A stretch of 64,000 bases of DNA from Lantana camara. Taxonomy: Eukaryota > Streptophyta > Magnoliopsida > Lamiales > Verbenaceae. Positions 13,986 to 27,400 of this stretch are shown here, one piece after another. A program made the position numbers and the translations under genes. The stretch covers positions 54,629,001 through 54,693,000 of the forward strand of contig CM074855.1 in NCBI GenBank assembly GCA_037501455.1, written 5' to 3'. The notes below the pieces were generated by a model. The model searched no databases. It saw only the letters and a program-made list of their open reading frames with translations, and was not told the DNA's origin. The number at the start of each line of letters is the position of its first letter. The stretch's first letter is position 1.

Positions 13986-16720
13986 TTAGCATAGAGTTTG
14001 AATATTCGAAAATAAGGTGTTCCAACACAATACGATTATTGGAGCATTAAATTGAGATTCAGTGAAAACTAGGTGTCTATTCGTAAAGGGCGAAGTATGA
14101 TTATCCGATAACAAGGTGTTCATCGGATATTTCGAAATAATGAGTGTCATTACTTCAAAAGTATTAATTCGTAAAATTGGGATATGTATATGCATAATAA
14201 GGAGAAATAACTTAAAAAAATTTCATAAAGATGAAATCTCTACATATATTGTTAGAAACACTTGTAATTACGAGAAAATGATTAAATATTTCGGGAAAAC
14301 AGAAGTTCAAATTTGATCCTAACCTAATATTACAATGTATTAAATCAAAAATCGAATAATGAAGAACGAGAGGGTCATTATTTCTGAAGTGTCAGTTCGT
14401 AAGATTGAAGTACTGAAAACAGAAATTAAAGTATTGTTGCATTTAACATAGAGTTTGAATATTCGAAAATAAGGTGTTCCAACACAATACGATTATTGGA
14501 GCATTAAATTGAGATTCAGTGAAACCTAGGTGTCTATTCGTAAAGGGCGAAGTATGATTATCCGATAACAAGGTGTTCTTCGGATGTTTCGAAATAACGA
14601 GTGTCATTGCTTCAATAGTATTAATTCGTAAAATTGGGATATGTATATGCATAATAAGGAGAAATAACTTAAACACATTTCATAAAGATGAAATCTCTAC
14701 ATATATTGTTAGAAGCACATGTAATTACGAGAAAGTGATTAAATATTTTGGGAAAACAGAAGTTCAAATTTGATCCCAACTTAATATTACAATGTATTAA
14801 ATCATAAGTCGAATAATGAAGAACGAGAGGGTCATTATTTCTGAAGTATCAGTTCGTAAAATTGATGTACCGAAAATAGAAATTGAAGTATTGTTGCATT
14901 TAACATAGAGTTTGAATATTCGAAAATAAGGTGTTCCAACACAATACGGTTATTGGAGCATTAAATTGAGATTCAGTGAAACATAGGTGTCTATTCGTCA
15001 AGGGCGAACTATGATTATCCAATAACAAGGTGTTCATCGGATATATCGAAATAACGAGTTTCATTGCTTCAAAAGTATTAATTCGTAAAATTGGGATATA
15101 TATATGCATAATAAGGAGAAATAACTTAAAAACATTTCATAAAGATGAAATCTCTACATATATTGTTAGAAACACTTGTAATTAAGAGAAAGTGATTAAA
15201 TATTTTGGGAAAAAAGAAGTTCAAATTTGATCCTAACTTAATATTACAATGTATTAAATCAAAAATCGAATAATGAAGAACGAGAGGGTCATTATTTCTG
15301 AAGTATCAGTTCGTAAGATTGAAGTACTGAAAACAGAAATTGAAGTATTGTTGCATTTAACATAGAGTTTGAATATTCGAAAATAAGGTGTTCCAACACA
15401 ATACAATTATTGGAGCATTAAATTGAGATTCAGTGAAACCTAGGTGTCTATTCGTAAAGGGCGAAGTATGATTATCCGATAACAAGGTGTTCTTCGGATA
15501 TTTCGAAATAACGAGTGTCATTGCTTCAATAGTATTAATTCGTAAAATTGGGATATGTATATGCATAATAAGGAGAAATAACTTAAAAACATTTCATAAA
15601 GATGAAATCTCTACATATATTGTTAGAAGCACATGTAATTACGAGAAAGTGATTAAATATTTCGGGAAAACACAAGTTCAAATCTGATCCCAACTTAATA
15701 TTACAATGTATTAAATCATAAATCGAATAATGAGGAACGAGAGGGTTATTATTTCTGAAGTATCAGTTCTTAAAATTGAAGTACTGAAAACAGAAATTGA
15801 AGTATTGTTGCATTTAGCACAGAGTTTGAATATTCGAAAATAAGGTGTTCCAACACAATACGATTATTGGAGCATTAAATTGAGATTCAGTGAAAACTAT
15901 GTGTCTATTCGTAAAGGGCGAAGTATGATTATCCGATAACAAGGTGTTCATCGGATATTTCGAAATAATGAGTGTCATTACTTCAAAAGTATTAATTCGT
16001 AAAATTGGGATATGTATATGCATAATAAGGAGAAATAACTTAAAAACATTTCATAAAGATGAAATCTCTACATATATTGTTAGAAACACTTGTAATTACG
16101 AGAAAGTGATGAAATATTTAGGGAAAACACAAGTTCAAATTTGATCCCAACATAATATTACAATGTATTAAATCATAAATCGAATAACTAAGAACGAGAG
16201 CGTCATTATTTCTTAAGTATCAGTTCGTAAAATTGAAGTACTGAAAACAGAAATTGAAGTATTGTTGCATTTAGCATAGAGTTTGAATATTCGAAAATAA
16301 GGTGTTCCAACACAATACGATTATTGGAGCATTAAATTGAGATTCAGTGAAACCTAGGTGTCTATTCGTAAAGGGCGAACTATGATTATCCGATAACAAG
16401 GTGTTCTTCGGATATTTCGAAATAACGAGTGTCATTGCTTCAATTGTATTAATTCTTAAAATTGGGATATGTATATGCATAATCAGGAGAAATAACTTAA
16501 AAACATTTCATAAAGATGAAATCTCTACATATATTGTTAGAAACACATGTAATTACGAGAAAGTGATTAAATGAAAACACAAGTTCAAATTTGATCCCAA
16601 CTTAATATTACAATGTAATAAATCATAAATCGAATAATGAGAAACGAGAGGATTATTATTTCTGAAGTATCAGTTCGTAAAATTGAAGTACTGAAAACAG
16701 AAATTGAAGTATTGTTGCAT
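13986..16720 (+). repeat. Six-monomer higher-order unit, copy 1 (2735 bp)
   Basis: Order of classes M-F-I-F-M-F. The sixth monomer ends with a 7-bp deletion at about 16573, where ATTAAATATTTCGGGAAAAC becomes ATTAAATGAAAAC. Other shared marks across copies are GGATATATATATGCAT in the I monomer, TTCTTCGGATGTTTCG in the second monomer and CAAATCTGATCCC. The unit length is 6 x 457 minus 7. It is followed by M and T monomers (16721-18079), the first of which carries a 12-bp deletion. Confidence 0.85.
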
Positions 16721-17622
16721 TTAGCATAGAGTTTGAATATTCGAAAATAAGGTGTTCCAACACAATACGATTATTGGAGCATTAAATTGAGATTCAGTGA
16801 AACCTAGGTGTCTATTCGTAAAGGGCGAAGTATGATTATCCGATAACAAGGTGTTCATCGGATATTTCGAAATAATGAGTGTCATTGCTTCAAAAGTATT
16901 AATTCGTAAAATTGGGATATGTATATGCATAATAAGGAGAAATAACTTAAAAACATTTCATAAAGATGAAATCTCTACATATATTGTTAGAAACATTTGC
17001 AATTACGAGAAAGTGATGAAATATTTAGGGAAAACACAATCCCAACATAATAATACAATGTATTAAATCATAAATCGAATAACGAAGAACGAGAGCGTTA
17101 TTATTTCTTAACTATCAGTTCGTAAAATTGAAGTACTGAAAACAGAAATTGAAGTATTGTTGCATTTAACATAGAGTATGAATATTCGAAAATAAGGTGT
17201 TCCAACACAATACGATTATTGGAGCATTAAATTGAGATTCAGTGAAACCTAGGTGTCTATTCGTAAAGGGCGAAGTATGATTATCCGATAACAAGGTGTT
17301 CATCGGATATTTCGAAACAACGAGTGTCATCGCTTCAATAGTATTAATTCGTAAAATTGGGATATGTATATGCATAATAAGGAGAAATAACTTAAAAACA
17401 TTTCATAAAGATGAAATCTCTACATATATTGTTAGAAGCACATGTAATTACGAGAAAGTGATTAAATATTTCGGTAAAACACAACTTCAAATTTGATCCC
17501 AACTTAATATTACAATGTATTAAATCATAAATCGAATAATGAAGAACGAGAGGGTCATTATTTCTGAAGTATCAGTTCGTAAAATTGAAGTACTGAAAAC
17601 AGAAATTGAAGTATTGTTGCAT
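16721..17622 (+). repeat. M-T monomer pair with 12-bp deletion, copy 1
   Basis: The M monomer lacks 12 bp at about 17039 (GTTCAAATTTGA missing between AAAACACAA and TCCC), giving a 445-bp spacing. The same defect recurs at about 23868, exactly 6829 bp away, followed by the same T monomer. Together with the 7-bp deletions this tags a 15-monomer segmental copy. Confidence 0.8.
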
Positions 17623-18079
17623 TTAACATAGAGTTTGAATATTCGAAAACAAGGTGTTCCAACACAATACGATTATTGGAGCATGAAATTGAGATTCAGT
17701 GAAACCTAGGTGTCTATTCGTAAAGGGCGAAGTATGATTATCCGATAACAAGGTGTTCATCGGATATTTCGAAACAACGAGTGTCATCGCTTCGAAAGTA
17801 TTAATTCGTAAAATTGGGATATGTATATGCATAGTAAGGAGAAATAACTTAAAAAATTTTCATAAAGATGAAATCTCTACATATATTGTTAGAAGCACAT
17901 GTAATTACGAGAAAGTGATTAAATATTTCGGGAAAACACAAGTTCAAATCTGATCCCAACTTAATATTACAATGTATTAAATCATAAATCGAATAATGAG
18001 GAACGAGAGGGTTATTATTTCTGAAGTATCAGTTCGTAAAATTGAAGTACTGAAAACAGAAATTGAAGTATTGTTGCAT

Positions 18080-20814
18080 TTAGCATAGAGTTTGAATATT
18101 CGAAAATAAGGTGTTCCAACACAATACGATTATTGGAGCATTAAATTGAGATTCAGTGAAAACTAGGTGTCTATTCGTAAAGGGCGAAGTATGATTATCC
18201 GATAACAAGGTGTTCATCGGATATTTCGAAATAATGAGTGTCATTACTTCAAAAGTATTAATTCGTAAAATTGGGATATGTATATGCATAATAAGGAGAA
18301 ATAACTTAAAAAAATTTCATAAAGATGAAATCTCTACATATATTGTTAGAAACACTTGTAATTACGAGAAAGTGATTAAATATTTCGGGAAAACAGAAGT
18401 TCAAATTTGATCCTAACTTAATATTACAATGTATTAAATCAAAAATCGAATAATGAAGAACGAGAGGGTCATTATTTCTGAAGTGTCAGTTCGTAAGATT
18501 GAAGTACTGAAAACAGAAATTAAAGTATTGTTGCATTTAACATAGAGTTTGAATATTCGAAAATAAGGTGTTCCAACACAATACGATTATTGGAGCATTA
18601 AAATGAGATTCAGTGAAACCTAGGTGTCTATTCGTAAAGGGCGAAGTATGATTATCCGATAACAAGGTGTTCTTCGGATGTTTCGAAATAACGAGTGTCA
18701 TTGCTTCAATAGTATTAATTCGTAAAATTGGGATATGTATATGCATAATAAGGAGAAATAACTTAAAAACATTTCATAAAGATGAAATCTCTACATATAT
18801 TGTTAGAAGCACATGTAATTACGAGAAAGTGATTAAATATTTTGGGAAAACAGAAGTTCAAATTTGATCCCAACTTAATATTACAATGTATTAAATCATA
18901 AGTCGAATAATGAAGAACAAGAGGGTCATTATTTCTGAAGTATCAGTTCGTAAAATTGATGTACAGAAAATAGAAATTGAAGTATTGTTGCATTTAACAT
19001 AGAGTTTGAATATTCGAAAATAAGGTGTTCCAACACAATACGATTATTGGAGCATTAAATTGAGATTCAGTGAAACATAGGTGTCTATTCGTCAAGGGCG
19101 AACTATGATTATCCAATAACAAGGTGTTCATCGGATATATCGAAATAACGAGTTTCATTGCTTCAAAAGTATTAATTCGTAAAATTGGGATATATATATG
19201 CATAATAAGGAGAAATAACTTAAAAACATTTCATAAAGATGAAATCTCTACATATATTGTTAGAAACACTTGTAATTAAGAGAAAGTGATTAAATATTTT
19301 GGGAAAACAGAAGTTCAAATTTGATCCTAACTTAATATTACAATGTATTAAATCAAAAATCGAATAATGAAGAACGAGAGGGTCATTATTTCTGAAGTAT
19401 CAGTTCGTAAGATTGAAGTACTGAAAACAGAAATTGAAGTATTGTTGCATTTAACATAGAGTTTGAATATTCGAAAATAAGGTGTTCCAACACAATACAA
19501 TTATTGGAGCATTAAATTGAGATTCAGTGAAACCTAGGTGTCTATTCGTAAAGGGCGAAGTATGATTATCCGATAACAAGGTGTTCTTCGGATATTTCGA
19601 AATAACGAGTGTCATTGCTTCAATAGTATTAATTCGTAAAATTGGGATATGTATATGCATAATAAGGAGAAATAACTTAAAAACATTTCATAAAGATGAA
19701 ATCTCTACATATATTGTTAGAAGCACATGTAATTACGAGAAAGTGATTAAATATTTCGGGAAAACACAAGTTCAAATCTGATCCCAACTTAATATTACAA
19801 TGTATTAAATCATAAATCGAATAATGAGGAACGAGAGGGTTATTATTTCTGAAGTATCAGTTCTTAAAATTGAAGTACTGAAAACAGAAATTGAAGTATT
19901 GTTGCATTTAGCACAGAGTTTGAATATTCGAAAATAAGGTGTTCCAACACAATACGATTATTGGAGCATTAAATTGAGATTCAGTGAAAACTATGTGTCT
20001 ATTCGTAAAGGGCGAAGTATGATTATCCGATAACAAGGTGTTCATCGGATATTTCGAAATAATGAGTGTCATTACTTCAAAAGTATTAATTCGTAAAATT
20101 GGGATATGTATATGCATAATAAGGAGAAATAACTTAAAAACATTTCATAAAGATGAAATCTCTACATATATTGTTAGAAACACTTGTAATTACGAGAAAG
20201 TGATGAAATATTTAGGGAAAACACAAGTTCAAATTTGATCCCAACATAATATTACAATGTATTAAATCATAAATCGAATAACTAAGAACGAGAGCGTCAT
20301 TATTTCTTAAGTATTAGTTCGTAAAATTGAAGTACTGAAAACAGAAATTGAAGTATTGTTGCATTTAGCATAGATTTTGAATATTCGAAAATAAGGTGTT
20401 CCAACACAATACGATTATTGGAGCATTAAATTGAGATTCAGTGAAACCTAGGTGTCTATTCGTAAAGGGCGAAGTATGATTATCCGATAACAAGGTGTTC
20501 TTCGGATATTTCGAAATAACCAGTGTCATTGCTTCAATAGTATTAATTCTTAAAATTGGGATATGTATATGCATAATCAGGAGAAATAACTTAAAAACAT
20601 TTCATAAAGATGAAATCTCTACATATATTGTTAGAAACACATGTAATTACGAGAAAGTGATTAAATGAAAACACAAGTTCAAATTTGATCCCAACTTAAT
20701 ATTACAATGTAATAAATCATAAATCGAATAATGAGGAACGAGAGGATTATTATTTCTGAAGTATCAGTTCTTAAAATTGAAGTACTGAAAACAGAAATTG
20801 AAGTATTGTTGCAT
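18080..20814 (+). repeat. Six-monomer higher-order unit, copy 2 (2735 bp)
   Basis: Same M-F-I-F-M-F order and the same 7-bp deletion at about 20666, displaced 4094 bp from copy 1. It shares GTACAGAAAATAGAAATT near 18961 and AACAAGAGGGTC near 18917 with copy 3 but not with copy 1, so copies 2 and 3 are the closer pair. Copy 3 follows immediately. Confidence 0.85.
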
Positions 20815-23549
20815 TTAGCACAGAGTTTGAATATTCGAAAATAAGGTGTTCCAACACAATACGATTATTGGAGCATTAAATTGAGATTCAGTGAAAACTA
20901 TGTGTCTATTCGTAAAGGGCGAAGTATGATTATCCGATAACAAGGTGTTCATCGGATATTTCGAAATAATGAGTGTCATTACTTCAAAAGTATTAATTCG
21001 TAAAATTGGGATATGTATATGCATAATAAGGAGAAATAACTTAAAAACATTTCATAAAGATGAAATCTCTACATATATTGTTAGAAACACTTGTAATTAC
21101 GAGAAAGTGATTAAATATTTTGGGAAAACAGAAGTTCAAATTTGATCCCAACTTAATATTACAATGTATTAAATCATAAGTCGAATAATGAAGAACGAGA
21201 GGGTCATTATTTCTGAAGTGTCAGTTCGTAAGATTGAAGTACTGAAAACAGAAATTAAAGTATTGTTGCATTTAACATAGAGTTTGAATATTCGAAAATA
21301 AGGTGTTCCAACACAATACGATTATTGGAGCATTAAAATGAGATTCAGTGAAACCTAGGTGTCTATTCGTAAAGGGCGAAGTATGATTATCCGATAACAA
21401 GGTGTTCTTCGGATGTTTCGAAATAACGAGTGTCATTGCTTCAATAGTATTAATTCGTAAAATTGGGATATGTATATGCATAATAAGGAGAAATAACTTA
21501 AAAACATTTCATAAAGATGAAATCTCTACATATATTGTTAGAAGCACATGTAATTACGAGAAAGTGATTAAATATTTTGGGAAAACAGAAGTTCAAATTT
21601 GATCCCAACTTAATATTACAATGTATTAAATCATAAGTCGAATAATGAAGAACAAGAGGGTCATTATTTCTGAAGTATCAGTTCGTAAAATTGATGTACA
21701 GAAAATAGAAATTGAAGTATTGTTGCATTTAACATAGAGTTTGAATATTCGAAAATAAGGTGTTCCAACACAATACGATTATTGGAGCATTAAATTGAGA
21801 TTCAGTGAAACATAGGTGTCTATTCGTCAAGGGCGAACTATGATTATCCAATAACAAGGTGTTCATCGGATATATCGAAATAACGAGTTTCATTGCTTCA
21901 AAAGTATTAATTCGTAAAATTGGGATATATATATGCATAATAAGGAGAAATAACTTAAAAACATTTCATAAAGATGAAATCTCTACATATATTGTTAGAA
22001 ACACTTGTAATTAAGAGAAAGTGATTAAATATTTTGGGAAAACAGAAGTTCAAATTTGATCCTAACTTAATATTACAATGTATTAAATCAAAAATCGAAT
22101 AATGAAGAACGAGAGGGTCATTATTTCTGAAGTATCAGTTCGTAAGATTGAAGTACTGAAAACAGAAATTGAAGTATTGTTGCATTTAACATAGAGTTTG
22201 AATATTCGAAAATAAGGTGTTCCAACACAATACAATTATTGGAGCATTAAATTGAGATTCAGTGAAACCTAGGTGTCTATTCGTAAAGGGCGAAGTATGA
22301 TTATCCGATAACAAGGTGTTCTTCGGATATTTCGAAATAACGAGTGTCATTGCTTCAATAGTATTAATTCGTAAAATTGGGATATGTATATGCATAATAA
22401 GGAGAAATAACTTAAAAACATTTCATAAAGATGAAATCTCTACATATATTGTTAGAAGCACATGTAATTACGAGAAAGTGATTAAATATTTCGGGAAAAC
22501 ACAAGTTCAAATCTGATCCCAACTTAATATTACAATGTATTAAATCATAAATCGAATAATGAGGAACGAGAGGGTTATTATTTCTGAAGTATCAGTTCTT
22601 AAAATTGAAGTACTGAAAACAGAAATTGAAGTATTGTTGCATTTAGCACAGAGTTTGAATATTCGAAAATAAGGTGTTCCAACACAATACGATTATTGGA
22701 GCATTAAATTGAGATTCAGTGAAAACTATGTGTCTATTCGTAAAGGGCGAAGTATGATTATCCGATAACAAGGTGTTCATCGGATATTTCGAAATAATGA
22801 GTGTCATTACTTCAAAAGTATTAATTCGTAAAATTGGGATATGTATATGCATAATAAGGAGAAATAACTTAAAAACATTTCATAAAGATGAAATCTCTAC
22901 ATATATTGTTAGAAACACTTGTAATTACGAGAAAGTGATGAAATATTTAGGGAAAACACAAGTTCAAATTTGATCCCAACATAATATTACAATGTATTAA
23001 ATCATAAATCGAATAACTAAGAACGAGAGCGTCATTATTTCTTAAGTATTAGTTCGTAAAATTGAAGTACTGAAAACAGAAATTGAAGTATTGTTGCATT
23101 TAGCATAGATTTTGAATATTCGAAAATAAGGTGTTCCAACACAATACGATTATTGGAGCATTAAATTGAGATTCAGTGAAACCTAGGTGTCTATTCGTAA
23201 AGGGCGAAGTATGATTATCCGATAACAAGGTGTTCTTCGGATATTTCGAAATAACCAGTGTCATTGCTTCAATAGTATTAATTCTTAAAATTGGGATATG
23301 TATATGCATAATCAGGAGAAATAACTTAAAAACATTTCATAAAGATGAAATCTCTACATATATTGTTAGAAACACATGTAATTACGAGAAAGTGATTAAA
23401 TGAAAACACAAGTTCAAATTTGATCCCAACTTAATATTACAATGTAATAAATCATAAATCGAATAATGAGGAACGAGAGGATTATTATTTCTGAAGTATC
23501 AGTTCGTAAAATTGAAGTACTGAAAACAGAAATTGAAGTATTGTTGCAT
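20815..23549 (+). repeat. Six-monomer higher-order unit, copy 3 (2735 bp)
   Basis: Directly adjoins copy 2 with identical length and class order, with the 7-bp deletion at about 23401. The first monomer resembles the fifth monomer of copy 2 (TTCTTAAAATTG, GCACAGAGTTTG), which suggests the exchange happened between those two M monomers. Rare states shared with copy 2 include ATAACCAGTGTC (20516 and 23251) and AGCATAGATTTTG. Confidence 0.85.
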
Positions 23550-24451
23550 TTAGCATAGAGTTTGAATATTCGAAAATAAGGTGTTCCAACACAATACGAT
23601 TATTGGAGCATTAAATTGAGATTCAGTGAAACCTAGGTGTCTATTGGTAAAGGGCGAAGTATGATTATCCGATAACAAGGTGTTCATCGGATATTTCGAA
23701 ATAATGAGTGTCATTGCTTCAAAAGTATTAATTCGTAAAATTGGGATATGTATATGCATAATAAGGAGAAATAACTTAAAAACATTTCATAAAGATGAAA
23801 TCTCTACATATATTGTTAGAAACATTTGTAATTACGAGAAAGTGATGAAATATTTAGGGAAAACACAATCCCAACATAATAATACAATGTATTAAATCAT
23901 AAATCGAATAACGAAGAACGAGAGCGTTATTATTTCTTAACTATCAGTTCGTAAAATTGAAGTACTGAAAACAGAAATTGAAGTATTGTTGTATTTAACA
24001 TAGAGTATGAATATTCGAAAATAAGGTGTTCCAACACAATACGATTATTGGAGCATTAAATTGAGATTCAGTGAAACCTAGGTGTCTATTCGTAAAGGGC
24101 GAAGTTTGATTATCCGATAACAAGGTGTTCATCGGATATTTCGAAACAACGAGTGTCATCGCTTCAATAGTATTAATTCGTAAAATTGGGATATGTATAT
24201 GCATAATAAGGAGAAATAACTTAAAAACATTTCATAAAGATGAAATCTCTACATATATTGTTAGAAGCACATGTAATTACGAGAAAGTGATTAAATATTT
24301 CGGTAAAACACAAGTTCAAATTTGATCCCAACTTAATATTACAATGTATTAAATCATAAATCGAATAATGAAGAACGAGAGGGTCATTATTTCTGAAGTA
24401 TCAGTTCGTAAAATTTATGTACCGAAAACAGAAATTGAAGTTTTGTTGCAT
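23550..24451 (+). repeat. M-T monomer pair with 12-bp deletion, copy 2
   Basis: Partner of 16721-17622, with the identical 12-bp deletion junction and the same following T monomer. It has small private differences such as CTATTGGTAAAGG near 23642 and GAAGTTTGATTATCC near 24100. The next monomer is class I here but class T at the other copy, so the shared segment ends there. Confidence 0.8.
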
Positions 24452-27400
24452 TTAACATAGAGTTTGAATATTCGAAAATAAGGTGTTCCAACACAATACG
24501 ATTATTGGAGCATTAAATTGAGATTCAGTGAAACATAGGTGTCTATTCGTCAAGGGCGAACTATGATTATCCAATAACAAGGTGTTCATCGGATATATCG
24601 AAATAACGAGTTTCATTGCTTCAAAAGTATTAATTCGTAAAATTGGGATATGTATATGCATAATAAGGAGAAATAACTTAAAAACATTTCATAAAGATGA
24701 AATCTCTACATATATTGTTAGAAACACTTGTAATTACGAGAAAGTGATTAAATATTTCGGGAAAACAGAAGTTCAAATTTGATCCTAACTTAATATTACA
24801 ATGTATTAAATCAAAAATCGAATAATGAAGAACGAGAGGGTCATTTCTTCTGAAGTATCAGTTCGTAAGATTGAAGTACTGAAAACAGAAATTGAAGTAT
24901 TGTTGCATTTAACATAGAGTTTGAATATTCGAAAATAAGGTGTTCCAACACAATACGATTATTGGAGCATTAAATTGAGATTCAGTGAAACCTAGGTGTC
25001 TATTCGTAAAGGGCGAAGTATGATTATCCGATAACAAGGTGTTCTTCGGATATTTCGAAATAACGAGTGTCATTGCTTCAATAGTATTAATTCGTAAAAT
25101 TGGGATATGTATATGCATAATAAGGAGAAATAACTTAAAAACATTTCATAAAGATGAAATCTCTACATATATTGTTAGAAGCACATGTAATTACGAGAAA
25201 GTGATTAAATATTTCGGGAAAACACAAGTTCAAATCTGATCCCAACTTAATATTACAATGTATTAAATCATAAATCGAATAATGAGGAACGAGAGGGTTA
25301 TTATTTCTGAAGTATCAGTTCGTAAAATTGAAGTACTGAAAAAAGAAATTGAAGTATTGTTGCATTTAGCATAGAGTTTGAATATTCGAAAATAAGGTGT
25401 TCCAACACAATACGATTATTGGAGCATTAAATTGAGATTCAGTGAAAACTAGGTGTCTATTCGTAAAGGGCGAAGTATGATTATCCGATAACAAGGTGTT
25501 CATCGGATATTTCAAAATAATGAGTGTCATTACTTCAAAAGTATTAATTCGTAAAATTGGGATATGTATATGCATAATAAGGAGAAATAACTTAAAAACA
25601 TTTCATAAAGATGAAATCTCTACATATATTGTTAGAAACAATTGTAATTACGAGAAAGTGATTAAATATTTCGGGAAAACAGAAGTTCAAATTTGATCCT
25701 AACTTAATATTACAATGTATTAAATCAAAAATCGAATAATGAAGAACGAGAGGGTCATTATTTCTGAAGTGTCAGTTCGTAAGATTGAAGTACTGAAAAC
25801 AGAAATTAAAGTATTGTTGCATTTAACATAGAGTTTGAATATTCGAAAATAAGGTGTTCCAACACAATACGATTATTGGAGCATTAAATTGAGATTCAGT
25901 GAAACCTAGGTGTCTATTCGTAAAGGGCGAAGTATGATTATCCGATAACAAGGTGTTCTTCGGATATTTCGAAATAACGAGTGTCATTGCTTCAATAGTA
26001 TTAATTCGTAAAATTGGGATATGTATATGCATAATAAGGAGAAATAACTTAAAAACATTTCATAAAGATGAAATCTCTACATATATTGTTAGAAGCACAT
26101 GTAATTACGAGAAAGTGATTAAATATTTCGGGAAAACAGAAGTTCAAATTTGATCCCAACTTAATATTACAATGTATTAAATCATAAGTCGAATAATGAC
26201 GAACGAGAGGGTCATTATTTCTGAAGTATCAGTTCGTAAAATTGATGAACCGAAAATAGAAATTGAAGTATTGTTGCATTTAACATAGAGTTTGAATATT
26301 CGAAAATAAGGTGTTCCAACACAATACGATTATTGGAGCATTAAATTGAGATTCAGTGAAACATAGGTGTCTATTCGTCAAGGGCGAACTATGATTATCC
26401 AATAACAAGGTGTTCATCGGATATATCGAAATAACGAGTTTCATTGCTTCAAAAGTATTAATTCGTAAAATTGGGATATATATATGCATAATAAGGAGAA
26501 ATAACTTAAAAACATTTCATAAAGATGAAATCTCTACATATATTGTTAGAAACACTTGTAATTAAGAGAAAGTGATTAAATATTTTGGGAAAACAGAAGT
26601 TCAAATTTGATCCTAACTTAATATTACAATGTATTAAATCAAAAATCGAATAATGAAGAACGAGAGGGTCATTATTTCTGAAGTATCAGTTCGTAAGATT
26701 GAAGTACTGAAAACAGAAATTGAAGTATTGTTGCATTTAACATAGAGTTTGAATATTCGAAAATAAGGTGTTCCAACACAATACAATTATTGGAGCATTA
26801 AATTGAGATTCAGTGAAACCTAGGTGTCTATTCGTAAAGGGCGAAGTATGATTATCCGATAACAAGGTGTTCTTCGGATATTTCGAAATAACGAGTGTTA
26901 TTGCTTCAATAGTATTAATTCGTAAAATTGGGATATGTATATGCATAATAAGGAGAAATAACTTAAAAACATTTCATAAAGATGAAATCTCTACATATAT
27001 TGTTAGAAGCACATGTAATTACGAGAAAGTGATTAAATATTTCGGGAAAACACAAGTTCAAATCTGATCCCAACTTAATATTACAATGTATTAAATCATA
27101 AATCGAATAATGAGGAACGAGAGGGTTATTATTTCTGAAGTATCAGTTCTTAAAATTGAAGTACTGAAAACAGAAATTGAAGTATTGTTGCATTTAGCAT
27201 AGAGTTTGAATATTCGAAAATAAGGTGTTCCAACACAATACGATTATTGGAGCATTAAATTGAGATTCAGTGAAAACTAGGTGTCTATTCGTAAAGGGCG
27301 AAGTATGATTATCCGATAACAAGGTGTTCATCGGATATTTCGAAATAATGAGTGTCATTACTTCAAAAGTATTAATTCGTAAAATTGGGATATGTATATG

